The translations under genes and the position numbers were made by a program. Below the pieces are notes generated by a model. The model made no database searches, was not told where the DNA came from, and worked only from the letters and a program-made list of their open reading frames with translations. DNA of 64,000 nucleotides from Neofusicoccum parvum (taxonomy: Eukaryota > Ascomycota > Dothideomycetes > Botryosphaeriales > Botryosphaeriaceae): positions 1,798,001-1,862,000 of the forward strand of contig CP087208.1 in the NCBI GenBank assembly GCA_020912385.1. The letters are read 5' to 3'. This document shows, piece after piece, positions 31,946-41,880 of the stretch; within the stretch, counting starts at the first letter, position 1, and every line of letters begins with the position of its first letter.

Positions 31946-34900
31946 ATGGACGACTGGGGCGACCCATGGCAGGACGCCCACGCGCCGAAGCGTCCCCCGG
32001 CCATCGACATCCACATCCTAGGGGCCCAGGCAAGCAAGGAACGCGTCGTGACACCCGTGTTGACTGGCTTCTTCGAGGACCAGGCCAAATGGAGCGAGCC
32101 CGACACCCACGACGTGTGGGCCAGCAGCGCTCACGACGCGCCTTCGCCGCCGCTGAGGCCGCAGCTGGTTGCTGATGCGCCGTCCTGGAGCCTTCCGGGT
32201 CCGGACGCTGCGGAGGCGGATAAGCACGCTGACCCTCACGGGACAGGTGTTTCGACAGCCCAGCCTGCGCCGCCCGCCAACGACCCGTCGCAGCCCGCAG
32301 AGGAAGCAGCCAGCAACCCACTGACCGTTGACATCCCGTTCCACGAAGCCACGCTGCCGTCTGACGCGCCTGAGGATCCAGGGGCACCGCCTGCAACGCC
32401 CACCGCGCCCGACGTCGACTCTTCCGACTCTGGCACCACAATTGGCCCTGACCCTGCTGGCTACACCGCCCTCGAGCCGTCTACACCGCCTGCGACGAGA
32501 CCGCCCTCGGGAGAATTCGAAAGTGGCATCTCCACCCGCCCGTCGACCTCGCCTTCCGAAGTCAGCCACGACGTGTATTCCGACTCCCCACGCACTTCGC
32601 TCGACGAAGATATTGAGCCACGGAAATCGAGCGCCAATATTAAGCCCGTTGAGTGCACCGAGAAGGAGGAGTCGGAGGTCGTGGCGGGCGCTGAGACCAA
32701 GGCCGAGGCCGAGGACACGACTGCAACTCTGCCTTCGGTCGACGACACAACCAAAGACACAACTACGGATACGCCGGCGGGCACGGCTGAGGATGCAGTT
32801 GAGGCCACGGCCAAGGACGAGACTGAGGACACGACCAAGCTTTCTCCCGACGACAAGCCCGACGACGCGGCCAACGAGACACACGAGAATACATTCGACA
32901 ATGATGATGACGATTTTGACGACTTCGGCGACTTTGAGGAAGAGACAGACGAGCCTGTCGTGGAGGAAGAGACCGCCGACACTGTTGCAAGCCCAGTTGA
33001 ACCCGAACCTTCAAGAACGGGCAATGTCCTTGCCTCCGCCCTTGACTTGAATGGAACTCCTCCAGACAGCCCCAGGCCGATAATCAAGTCGGACTTTGAG
33101 CCTGACTTGAATCTCATCGGCAAATTATTCCCCGATGCCGGCAGCAAGAACGACTTGCCGGAGGTCGAAGACTCCCCAATCAAGCCTACCAACGCCCGAA
33201 AGGCATGGTACCGTCTCACACGCATAGAAACAATGCGTGAGATTGGAAGCGGGAAGAACCATGACAACTACGTTCGGGTCGGTTGGCGAGACTCTGATGT
33301 TCGCACTGAAGTCAACCAGATTGTGGGAAGATGGGCGTCCGAAGATCGCATCAATGGACGTACACTCCTTGGCGGCAAGCCCGGTGCCACGTTCGGCTGG
33401 GATTATCCCATGCCATCGCCAGCTTCAAGTGTCTTCTCTATGAACTCACACAAGCGGAATGCGTCGGCGGCTACGACACCAAGGAAGGCTGTTTTCGACT
33501 TGGAAGAAACCAAGCAGAGACCTGTGTCACTCTCTGTACCACCACCGCGGAAGCCGTCAATCTCAACTGCCATTGATATTCCTCAATTCAGCTGGAGTTC
33601 CGCGCCTGATGAACCACAAGAGCCCGCCGCTTCGTCTGCACCACCGTTGAAGACCACTTTCGCATCATCAAATGGTGGTGGCGACAACCCATGGGCGAAT
33701 CCATTCGCAGATTCAGGCTCGGCTCACGACTCTTTGCCCGTCTCCGCACCGCCAGTGAAGACTTCCTTCGAGGAGAAGATTGATTCTCCAGCAGGGAAGA
33801 ACTCTTTTGAGGATTCTCATGCCTGGGGGCCGGAAAAGACTTCTTTTGAGGAGACGGATGCTTGGAAACCAGCAAAGACTTCTTTCGAAGAGACGGATGC
33901 TTGGAAGCCAGAAAAGACATCTTTTGAGGAAGCCGACTCTTGGAAATCCACGAAGAGCTCTTTTGAGGAAACAAACGCTTGGGAGCCAGCCAAAACTTCT
34001 TTGGAGCAAATCAGTGATTGGAAGCCGAAAACGTCCTCCTCCGAGAAAATGGTTGATCAGAGACCGGCGCATACTCGTACAGTATCAGACTCTGGGATCC
34101 ACATCACCTCGCCTTTTGACAACCCTTTCGCTCCCGAGCCTGAGCCCAGCGCTGAGCCGACTCCCAATGAAAACGAGGAGAAGCCGGTTGACGAGAAGAA
34201 AAAGAAAAAGAGGTTGAGCTGGTTTAGCTTCCCCAAGAGGAAGAAGAACAACGACTCTGCGCACAAGAGAGCTGTGTCAAACGCTAGCTTTTTGAGCGTT
34301 TCAAGTGGATTGTCTGTCCCAGCCAAGAGTGCGTCTTTGCCATCCTGGGAAAGCCCATGGGGCAGAACGGCGCCCAAGTCACCCTTGGCAAACGAGGTTT
34401 CCCTTCCAGACCCCGAGCCAGAAATAGCTCGTACAGAACACGAGCCGGAGATCCCCCTTAGGAAACACGAGCCGAACCCGTGGGACAATGCTTGGGACAA
34501 TGCTTGGAATGATGCGAGGCCGTCGACTGCAAAATCAAATACCTCCCACCATGAGTCTGATGCCTTGACCAAACCATCATCACCGAAGCGATCACCACGC
34601 CCTCCGTCCCCCAAGTTTGAGACACCTGCACCAACGCCAAAGCTTCCTGCCATTCAAACCAGCCCCCAAGTGACCAAGTCTTCCGTCGAAGAGGACATGA
34701 GCTGGGGCAGCGTAGTTGAATCACCAATGGCGTCGCCAGCGATCATGTCTCCCGACGAGAACCCATGGGGAGATCCCTGGAAGCCTACGTCTGTAGGGCC
34801 TGCGCCTGTAACTCTGTCCGTGGAGCCGCCTTCAGCCTCAAAGCCAGCTACTAAACTTGCACCTTTGGATACTAGCGTAAAGTCTCATGAGATGGACGAC

Positions 34901-35797
34901 GATGATGATGAGTGGGGCGAGATGGTCGAGTCTCCCGCTGCATCATCGCCAGTCATTGCGCCCCCACCATCTGGCCAGTGGGGTCTTCCGCGCAGCATCT
35001 CTCCCATCAATCTGCCAATGAGTAAGGCTACCCGAACTCATCCACCGAGCCCGCTTGTGCCCGAGCCGATTCGGTCGGCTACCATGCCTATATCGCCAAC
35101 AACTTCAGGGATCCTCAACCCGCCGAAATCGAGCGCCTGGTTGCCTAAGCCCACCAGTGGCCGCACGTCTCCCGCTAAACTCAACCCACCGCGACCACTC
35201 AGTCCTCTCAACCCCGCTCGCTCTTCGACGTTGCCTGGTTCTCCATCTAACAGCAGCCTACCATCGCTGTCACCATGGCTGCAACCGCAAAGTGTACCCC
35301 AAGCACCTGCAGCACCTGCACCAGCCGTAACCTCACCACCCGCAGCTTCCGACCCTTGGGCCAGCGTCGACTTCTCCATCTTTGACAAACCTGCCCCTCC
35401 CCGTATCTCCCCCACCGCCTCCTCCCACAACCGCACCTCCTCTAGCCCCACCTTCATGACGCACCAAAGCGCCCAACCCTCCACCACCACGCCCGTCATC
35501 ACCTTCGACGCCATCCTGGGCGGCCGCACCGACCGCGACCGCTCCAGCTCGCAGCCCATCACCTTCGACCAGATCCTGCAGCCACAGCGCTCCGGCTCCG
35601 CCACCACCTTCGATGACATCCTGACGCAGCCGGGCCAACTGTCGCCCGCGACTTCGCAGACGGATCTGAAGGCGGCCGCGGCGGGGCAGGCGCAGTCAAG
35701 GAGCCCGAGTCCGGCCGGGGGGTGGGCGGAGCAGGACAAAGAGGCGGTGAAGAAGTTCGTGGCCGGACTGCCGGATTTGGGGTACATGCTGAGGTGA
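31946..35797 (+). CDS. Large disordered protein with acidic-Phe, Trp-Gly and tandem 13-residue motifs; possible trafficking adaptor
   Basis: Single exon, 1283 residues; the ATG at 31946 gives MDDWGDPWQDAHAPKRP, and upstream codons lack an ATG. Most of the protein is low-complexity and acidic. An acidic-Phe cluster (DFDDFGDFEEE, about 325-335) matches the pattern bound by AP-1/GGA ear domains. One ordered-looking segment (about 414-488, with RKAWYRLTRIETMREI and VRTEVNQIVGRW) is probably the conserved core. Residues 605-700 hold seven 13-residue repeats of KTSFEETDAWKPx. A Lys-rich patch lies near 750-770. WG/NPW motifs recur (SPWG, NPWDNAWDNAW, NPWGDPW). Near the C-terminus TFDxIL occurs three times (about 1186-1226). 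I infer an endosomal/clathrin accessory role from these short motifs; no catalytic domain is present, and the identity of the family is uncertain. Confidence 0.75.
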   Translation: MDDWGDPWQDAHAPKRPPAIDIHILGAQASKERVVTPVLTGFFEDQAKWSEPDTHDVWASSAHDAPSPPLRPQLVADAPSWSLPGPDAAEADKHADPHGTGVSTAQPAPPANDPSQPAEEAASNPLTVDIPFHEATLPSDAPEDPGAPPATPTAPDVDSSDSGTTIGPDPAGYTALEPSTPPATRPPSGEFESGISTRPSTSPSEVSHDVYSDSPRTSLDEDIEPRKSSANIKPVECTEKEESEVVAGAETKAEAEDTTATLPSVDDTTKDTTTDTPAGTAEDAVEATAKDETEDTTKLSPDDKPDDAANETHENTFDNDDDDFDDFGDFEEETDEPVVEEETADTVASPVEPEPSRTGNVLASALDLNGTPPDSPRPIIKSDFEPDLNLIGKLFPDAGSKNDLPEVEDSPIKPTNARKAWYRLTRIETMREIGSGKNHDNYVRVGWRDSDVRTEVNQIVGRWASEDRINGRTLLGGKPGATFGWDYPMPSPASSVFSMNSHKRNASAATTPRKAVFDLEETKQRPVSLSVPPPRKPSISTAIDIPQFSWSSAPDEPQEPAASSAPPLKTTFASSNGGGDNPWANPFADSGSAHDSLPVSAPPVKTSFEEKIDSPAGKNSFEDSHAWGPEKTSFEETDAWKPAKTSFEETDAWKPEKTSFEEADSWKSTKSSFEETNAWEPAKTSLEQISDWKPKTSSSEKMVDQRPAHTRTVSDSGIHITSPFDNPFAPEPEPSAEPTPNENEEKPVDEKKKKKRLSWFSFPKRKKNNDSAHKRAVSNASFLSVSSGLSVPAKSASLPSWESPWGRTAPKSPLANEVSLPDPEPEIARTEHEPEIPLRKHEPNPWDNAWDNAWNDARPSTAKSNTSHHESDALTKPSSPKRSPRPPSPKFETPAPTPKLPAIQTSPQVTKSSVEEDMSWGSVVESPMASPAIMSPDENPWGDPWKPTSVGPAPVTLSVEPPSASKPATKLAPLDTSVKSHEMDDDDDEWGEMVESPAASSPVIAPPPSGQWGLPRSISPINLPMSKATRTHPPSPLVPEPIRSATMPISPTTSGILNPPKSSAWLPKPTSGRTSPAKLNPPRPLSPLNPARSSTLPGSPSNSSLPSLSPWLQPQSVPQAPAAPAPAVTSPPAASDPWASVDFSIFDKPAPPRISPTASSHNRTSSSPTFMTHQSAQPSTTTPVITFDAILGGRTDRDRSSSQPITFDQILQPQRSGSATTFDDILTQPGQLSPATSQTDLKAAAAGQAQSRSPSPAGGWAEQDKEAVKKFVAGLPDLGYMLR
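33758..34045 (+). repeat. Coding tandem repeat, 39-bp unit (13 residues), about 7 copies
   Basis: Within the large disordered protein the unit K-T/S-S-F-E-E-x-D/N-A/S-W-K/E-P/S-x repeats with a 39-bp period. Two central copies are nearly identical at protein level (KTSFEETDAWKP); the outer copies have diverged (first KTSFEEKIDSPAG, last KTSLEQISDWKP). The copies keep reading frame. Confidence 0.85.
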
Positions 35798-36483
35798 ATG
35801 TAAATAGCCGTTGTGTTGTACTACCTGTTAAGATAGATCGCATGGATACCGATGTGGGCGTGTGTACAGTACAGGCGTTTTTTTTCTTCCTCTCGGCGTT
35901 TCCTTCCGCACTCTTTTCTCTCGGCCTTTCGCGAGCGCTGCTGAACTTTGAGCTTGTACATAAGTCGCCTGTCTGAGAAGCGTGCATTTACTGCTGGCGG
36001 CGGGAAAGCGTTTTGGCACAGCATGAGAGTTTTTCTTTTTGAGCAAGATATACCTGTGCGCGTGCGTGCATGTACGGAAGAGGTTTTAGGTGGCTAGCGA
36101 GAGTGCATTGGTATTTGCTTGCGTTGCTTGTTTCGAGGCGGTACGAGGTAATATGTATACGAGGACTTGCTCTTTCTAATTTCGAAAATGCGAATGAGCC
36201 TTACCAGAGAAGTTTTAATGATGGACGGATACATGCTGCTGCATGTTGATCGTCTGCATGAGGGCTGTAGATGCCCGATGAGTGACTGCTGAAACACTTC
36301 ACAAGATATCCTCGTGCACGGCATACGACAAGAACCAGGGCCAGCACATCAAAGTACCATCGATTCACAACCCTCAATTTCCCATAACGACGGTACCCTC
36401 TGTAACCGTCCAGACTCCCAACGCGCCCAGCCACGAACAGCACAAAGATGCCCAATTTTCACCACACCCACTACCACCCACCC
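35798..36483. other. Intergenic, convergent 3' ends
   Basis: 686 bp between the stop codons of the disordered-protein gene (plus) and the questin-oxidase-like gene (minus). It should hold both 3' UTRs. A T-run (35879-35886) and pyrimidine-rich DNA lie about 80-140 bp after the first stop. No gene seen. Confidence 0.5.
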
Positions 36484-38012
36484 TCACAGCACCGCCGCCG
36501 CCCCCCTCCCCCCCTCCCTCACCGGCACATCCCTCCACGCCTCCTCCATCCCCGCGCTCCGCACCCACCGCGGGCCCCCCGCCCCCACCGCCTCCAGCCC
36601 CATCGCGCCCGCCAGCAACCACTCCCTCTTCCCTCCGACCACGCACCCCTGCCTGCCCGCGCACGCCCTCTCGCCGGCCGCCAGCGCGCGCACCAGCTTC
36701 GCGGCGTGGCCGTCGTCGTCGCCCAGCGTGGCGGCTCGCTCGAGCAGGCGCGGCCACGTGGTGTCGGGGTGCGCCGGGACGTAGGCGCGGAGCTCGTGGG
36801 GGAGGAGTTGGGGGGCGCCGCGCGAGGCGTAGAGGGCGAGGTCGGTGCGGGCCTTCCACTCGAGGAGGCGGGGGAGGGCGGGGCGGGGGAGGAGGGGGGA
36901 GGTGAGGAAGGAGGTGAAGAAGATGGAGGTGGTGACGGCGTGCATGTGGAGGAAGTCGAGTTTGGGGATGTGAGGGGGGCGTTGGGCGGTTGTTGTTAGG
37001 AAGACTGGCGCGGGCTGTGGTTAGCGGGGGGAAGGAAAGGTGTTGGGCTGGGGGAGGGGGAAGGGAAGGGAAGCTTACCGGCCGCGTCGATCATCTCCGC
37101 CGTCTTGCGCTCCACCACCTCGTCCGACGCGTCGTCGCCGACCACCCACCTCCCCGCGATCCTGCACATCGCCTCCCCGGCCCGCGCCATCACCCCGTCG
37201 CGCAGCCTGTTGCCGTCGCTCCACCGCGCGGCGCCCGCCACCTGCTCCGTCGCCCGCACCTCCTGCAGCAGGTCCGGCAGCTTGGACTGCGGGTCGCCGA
37301 CCTCCGCCGCGGCGTCCTCGGCGCCGCGCAGGTACGCGCCGATCCAGGCGTCGTGCGTGGCGGCCTGGGCCAGGCCCTCGGCCACGATGGCCGGCTGCGC
37401 GAACTCGACGCCGAAGCCGACGTGGATCAGCGGGTGCAGGAAGCCGGCGAACAGCCGCGCCAGCAGGTCCTCGGCGCGCGCGTCGCCGCGCGTGAAGAGG
37501 TGCTCCTGCAGCACCGCCGCCACGCCCTTGCGCTCCAGCTCAGCCTGGAAGTACGCGAGGAAGTCGCGGTAGTGCTGCTTGGAGCCAAGGTGCTGCGCGA
37601 AGACGGCGCGGTCCGAGAGGTCCTGGGCGATGGTCGGGGAGGTGAGAGGGACCGAGGGACGCTGGTAGGTGGCGTTGTGGTCGTAGGCTTGTTGAATGGC
37701 GGAGGGTGAGGCGCCGAGGGCGTAGAGGGTGAGGAGGTGGTGGACGATGTGGTTCTGTGCGGCGTTAGCGGTGCGTTCTGGGATGGCTTGGTGTTTGGGG
37801 AGTAGGGGAGGGAGCAGGTGCTTGACGGAAGGGGGTAAGGTGAGCGGGAAGACACTTACGTGGAATCCGTCATCGTTGAAGTAGATGTGGTGCTTCTCGT
37901 GGTTCTCCTGAAGCAGCTCAGACACCTTGTCCGCTGAGTCCTTCCGGAGCGGGGCAACGAAGAAGGCTGGCTTCTCGTTGGTGGTCAGCTGGATCTTGGT
38001 CGAGGTGGCCAT
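36484..38012 (-). CDS. Questin oxidase-like protein (DUF4243, AflY family)
   Basis: Three exons: 38012-37860, 37754-37079 and 37004-36484, giving 449 residues. Introns are 105 nt (GTAAGT...CAG, branch GCTAAC) and 74 nt (GTAAGC...CAG). The start (MATSTKIQL) is the first ATG that places FFVAPLRKDSADKVSELL and HHIYFNDDGFHNHIVHHLL at the N-terminus; the latter His-rich helix and later segments (FHPLIHVGFGVEF-like FLHPLIHVGFGVEF; LDFLHMHAVTTSIFF) are characteristic of the family. Members such as AflY and questin oxidase GedK perform Baeyer-Villiger-type cleavage of anthraquinones, but many paralogues lie outside clusters with unknown substrate. No polyketide synthase is present here, so a stand-alone role is likely. 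The long N-terminal open frame upstream is 5' UTR. Confidence 0.88.
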
Positions 38013-39007
38013 CTTTCTTTGGATTTCCCGTGCGACTGGCGGCTGAAATCTGGAGTACGTTCCTTGCGAGAGTGGCAAACGGCTGGGCAGAGCGCTTGGT
38101 AGAGCACTGGGTCTCAGGCAAGCAACAAGCCTCGGGGACGGAATGTTGGCGGTTGTAGTCCTTTTCGCTGCTATCTGATGATCAGATAGTCTCCAGCGCA
38201 TGCGGTCCGACGGTTAAATATGGCCGGCCTCAGGCTCTGGAATCTCACGGTCACGAAGCGCGTGGAGGGTGCTTAGAGAGCGGAGGCTGGAAGGCGCGAA
38301 GGGGCGAGGTGAGGAGCAACGCTGGCCGATACGCTCGTGATGAGGGGCTGCAAGGTTTCAAGCTTAGTTTTTCCGCTTGATGTGGAGGCGGCCGCGGCCA
38401 GCATCGCGCCAATATAATTCTGACGTATGGCCTCCGCCTGAAAACACGATGCGCAGGCAGTCGTCTGCCCATTCGGGCGGTGGCCATTGGCCGGGCCAGA
38501 GACAGGGCCGTCTTGGCCGGAGCGAGGCTGGAGCTGAGTAACGGCCGCGAGTCGAGACGCATGCCACCGCCCGGCGTTAATCCGCGTGCTGCGTCGTCCT
38601 TTGTCAGCGCCCCGCGTTTGCTTGTGGTGTCGGAGGCTCGGGGCGCGGAAGACGCGAGACCTCCGTCCGACGTCATTGCCTGACCGCGCTGACCACCGAG
38701 CTCGCCATTGGTCAATCCCCACCGTGCCCGCAGGGAGTGAGGGAAGACTGCTGTGTGTGCAACCCAAGCAATCCGCATCCTTCTTGATTGGCTCTGTGGC
38801 TACAAACTCCGCACTCTTGCTGGTCGTCCCGCTCGCTAATTCGCCCGTCCTCCTATAATGATAATAACACCAGGACTCCGTGCCCGCATTGCAATATGCA
38901 GCAGTAGTCCTTAACGCCGACGCAATGCAAATGTGACCAATTTCGCCCCACCGAGATCGTTCCAGAGCAACTCCCACGTAAGAACACCAGGTCTGTCCCT
39001 GCTTGAT
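38013..39007. other. Intergenic, about 1 kb
   Basis: Promoter of the questin-oxidase-like gene and 3' side of SGT1, both minus strand. Open frames are compositional. A short AT inverted motif (CTGATGATCAG, 38174-38184) lies just upstream of the likely 5' UTR but has no known meaning to me. Confidence 0.4.
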
Positions 39008-40216
39008 TCACGAGTCCCACTTCTTAGCCTCCATTCCTTCAGGCGGGCTCGTTTCGACCGGAGCCTTGCTGACCTCAGACCAGTTAGTGCTCAACGCCGT
39101 GCCGTTGCTCTCCTGGTAGCTCTTCATCATGGCCCTGCGCGTGTCCGGGTCCGCGTTCTTGTACAGCTTGCGGAAGAAGGCGTTGGCCGGGTCTCCGCCA
39201 TCGTCGTCGTCGTCGAACTCATCCTCGCCGGCCTCAGTCTTGCCGTCCTTCTTCTGTGTCAACTCACTCGCCAGCTTGTCCCAGTCCTTCGGTCCGGAGC
39301 GCGACGATGTGGGGTAGGACGGGCCGGAGGCGCTTGGCTTGGTGGCTAGGGTAGACGTAGCGGTGGCGAGAAGAGATTCGTCGGAGCTCTCCAGCTTGGA
39401 CCATTTAAGACCCGGCGTGGCTTTCTTGAGCGTGATCTCGACCTTGGTGGGAGTGACGTTGAAGGTCGACTTGTCGACGACGATCGGCGCGAAGAGAGGA
39501 TCTAAATTGAATTCGTACGTCGTCGAGTTCGCGACTGGGAAGGACACGGAGAGCTGGGCTGCGTTAGCTTTGCACGCCCGGATGTCACCAAGGAAACTTA
39601 CGCTGCGCTCCTCGATGTCGACCACGACCTTGTCTTTGGGCACGCCCTTGGCAAACAGCGAAATGACAATGTTGTCGCTGGAAGTGTACCACTCGTGCCT
39701 GACCTTGTCCACCGGCGTCTGCTGCGGCGCGGCCGGCTGGGCAGGAGCCTTTTGCTCTGACTTCGTGGTTGGCGCAGCATCCGGCTCGGTGTCGGGCACG
39801 TCGACAGCAGTGACCTTCCGCGCCTCGTCATCCTCCGCTATGCCCTTGAGCTTGTTCTGGATCTTGATCTCCCACACGCCCACCGTCTTGTCCTTGTCGT
39901 TGAACTTCTTGACCAGGCCGAACACGTATCCGGCATTTGCGTACTGTCCCAGAGCAAACAGAGTGACGGCGCGGCGCTGCTGAGCTTCGGCGATGAGCTC
40001 GCGCTTGGCGCGCTTCGTCGCGAGATTCACAGCGATTTCGGCATCCTTGAGAGCGGCCTCGAGGTTCGGCGGTGACGAGCGCTGGTAGGCGGTGGAGCGG
40101 CCAATGTAATACGGAACAGCAGACGGGGTCTGGGCGAGGGCTTCGGTGTACTTGGCGACTGCGACGTCGTACTCGCCGGCCTGGAGGGCGTCCTTGGCTT
40201 TGCTTGCGAGGTCCAT
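39008..40216 (-). CDS. SGT1: Sgt1, Hsp90 co-chaperone and SCF/kinetochore assembly factor
   Basis: Two exons: 40216-39602 and 39553-39008, separated by a 48-nt intron (GTAAGT...CAG, branch GCTAAC) that removes 16 sense codons; 386 residues. The ATG at 40216 gives MDLASKAKDALQAGEYDVAV, the first TPR. The TPR domain (about 1-120) binds Skp1. The CS domain (about 170-265, HEWYTSSDNIVISLFAKGVP, then VEITLKKATPGLKWSKLE) binds the Hsp90 N-domain. The SGS domain (about 300-386, DPANAFFRKLYKNADPDTRR, RAMMKSYQESNGTALSTNW) ends KKWDS. All three domains are complete. Known roles are client maturation, kinetochore assembly and, in fungi, adenylate cyclase signalling. Confidence 0.96.
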   Translation of the reverse strand: MDLASKAKDALQAGEYDVAVAKYTEALAQTPSAVPYYIGRSTAYQRSSPPNLEAALKDAEIAVNLATKRAKRELIAEAQQRRAVTLFALGQYANAGYVFGLVKKFNDKDKTVGVWEIKIQNKLKGIAEDDEARKVTAVDVPDTEPDAAPTTKSEQKAPAQPAAPQQTPVDKVRHEWYTSSDNIVISLFAKGVPKDKVVVDIEERSVSFLGDIRACKANAAQLSVSFPVANSTTYEFNLDPLFAPIVVDKSTFNVTPTKVEITLKKATPGLKWSKLESSDESLLATATSTLATKPSASGPSYPTSSRSGPKDWDKLASELTQKKDGKTEAGEDEFDDDDDGGDPANAFFRKLYKNADPDTRRAMMKSYQESNGTALSTNWSEVSKAPVETSPPEGMEAKKWDS

Positions 40217-40499
40217 GGCGATGCGGCGATGGCTGTGCGGTGGGTGTTGAAGCCGCGGAGCGTGCAACAGGACTTAAGTCGGGCGCGGCGCAGCGCAATC
40301 TACAGGAACGGCTGCCTGCGCGGAGGATGTTTGTCGTGGAAGCGCGCAGAAGCTCCAGCTGCCTGTAGAAGACGCGCCTGTGCTGTGCCCCGCCAGCTCG
40401 CCGAAGTTCTGCCAAATCTGGGGAGCGAAGGCGCAGACGTCATCGCCGCACATCCGCTCTCCACTCCCGACTCCCATCCGCTCCATCGTTCACTTCTGC
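40217..40499. promoter_or_regulatory. Divergent promoter SGT1 / DUF1115-like gene
   Basis: 283 bp separate the two start codons, so the transcripts share one short regulatory region. No TATA box or named motif recognised. Confidence 0.45.
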
Positions 40500-40946
40500 A
40501 TGTCGCGCGTCGCACAGCCGTTGCACAATGCGTTGATCCGCACTCACCACATCACCTCCCGGAAGAAGGTCGCCAGCCTGAGAAAGGCTGCTGACAGCCA
40601 TGGCGTCTACGCGCTTCTCTGCAGCGGCGGTTGCCCGGGCATCATGTATACCGAGGGCAGCCCCGATGGAGTAAAGCAATGGGTTTCTTCTGTGAATGTC
40701 CGAGCAACTGCGCTTCCGCATTGTGACACGTACACTAAACTTATACAGAGACTTCGATACAAAGACTACCAGCTGGCCATCCGTCCGGCTCCTGTTGAGC
40801 CAGAGAACGGACATCTCGAGCCCCGGGATGCCCCCACTGGTTTATTCGAGGTTGGGACTGTAAAGGAGTTCGGCGCCATCATGCGGCAAAGAGGTGTCTG
40901 GCTCTGGTGGAGAAAAGGCATGGGCTATGTGTCCGAGAACGATTAG
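40500..40946 (+). CDS. Small DUF1115/RWDD2-C-terminal-like protein
   Basis: Exons 40500-40691 and 40749-40946 with a 57-nt intron (GTGAAT donor, branch ACTAAAC, CAG acceptor); 129 residues. Without splicing the frame also stays open, so intron retention would add 19 residues. The core (KKVASLRKAADSHGVYALLC, GGCPGIMYTEGSPDGVKQWV, then RLRYKDYQLAIRPAP) resembles the C-terminal domain of RWD-containing proteins: a glycine-proline turn, the short strand IMYxEG, and a helix followed by RYKDxQ. The RWD domain itself is missing. The C-terminus is Trp-rich (GVWLWWRKGMGYVSEND). The function of this fungal form is not known. Strong translation context and the divergent pairing with SGT1 favour a real gene. 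Confidence 0.65.
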   Translation: MSRVAQPLHNALIRTHHITSRKKVASLRKAADSHGVYALLCSGGCPGIMYTEGSPDGVKQWVSSVNVRATALPHCDTYTKLIQRLRYKDYQLAIRPAPVEPENGHLEPRDAPTGLFEVGTVKEFGAIMRQRGVWLWWRKGMGYVSEND

Positions 40947-41519
40947 CAGCAGACTTCTCTGGTAAGGCGTCTGGCCTTGATCTTGCGCCTCCCACTGAGC
41001 AAAACCAGTGCACGCCGTGATATTGTACCCTCTCGAGTCACCATAGATTAGACTACCTGCTGCTATCCTGGCGCTGATTCGTGGATCAAACCCTTTCAAG
41101 GTGAGCATGAAACGCCGCAAATACATTTAATTTCCTCTCAGTCCAAAATGATGCCTCTTCGTAGTGGTATTACCGAACTTCAATATGTCGAAACCATTAC
41201 ACCTCCAGTCTGAGCCAACCGCACTAATAGCGTCTCCCTTACCCTCCTCCATGAGCTTCCGAATCACGACGCTAACATCATAATACTCCCGTACTATCTA
41301 GACACCGGTCCCTACAATGTCACCGCAAACCCGCGTGATCTCACAATTGTTTCGCGTCTAAAAATATCCAGCAGAGTTTCACCATAGCCAATGCACTAGA
41401 GTACGTAGGGAATATGGACGCGCATGCACTTAATCCCTGTCTTTTGAAACTCATCCAGTGAATTTATGAGATGGCTGTGACGAAGTGGCTACGGAAGGTG
41501 ATGAGAGTTACCTAAACTA
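40947..41519. other. Intergenic flank of the tandem-array block
   Basis: 573 bp after the DUF1115-like gene. AT content rises towards the arrays. No coding frame with support. Confidence 0.4.
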
Positions 41520-41880
41520 TGTGCTTCGTTTCCCGATTGTTCCACCGCTGAACTAGTCCTCTTGCTACATACTGTTGTGTCCCTTTTGCTTCCACCCGCT
41601 AAACGATTCCACTTAAACTATGTACCGTGTTTCCCTTTTCCTCCCGCTAAACAATTCCCGTAGACTACATACCGTTATTCCCTATTTCCCTCCCGCTGAA
41701 CGATTCCACTTGAACTTTATACCGTTTCCCGCTTTTTCCTCCCGCTAAACGATTCCCCTTGAACTATATACCATGTTTACCTTTCCCTCCCGCTAGAACA
41801 ATTCCACTTGAGCTATATACCATTTCCCACCTTTTCCTCCCGCTAAATAATTCCACTTGGCATTGAGCAGTTTTTGCGAA
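41520..41880. repeat. Degenerate minisatellite, about 49-bp unit, 7 copies
   Basis: The landmark CCCGCT(A/G)AA recurs at about 41544, 41595, 41643, 41692, 41741, 41789 and 41839, i.e. at 48-51 bp steps. Between landmarks each unit reads roughly: cgattccacttgaactatat, then accgtttcccttttcct. The plus strand of each unit ends in a pyrimidine-rich stretch. Copies differ at several positions. Confidence 0.85.

Noticed and set aside
20..38012. FAD monooxygenase, CoA ligase and questin-oxidase-like gene as a secondary-metabolite cluster
   Set aside because: They are spread over 38 kb with housekeeping genes between them, and there is no PKS, NRPS or terpene synthase core.
40842..41126. Minus-strand 94-codon frame overlapping the DUF1115-like gene
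   Set aside because: No family resemblance and antisense to a better-supported exon.
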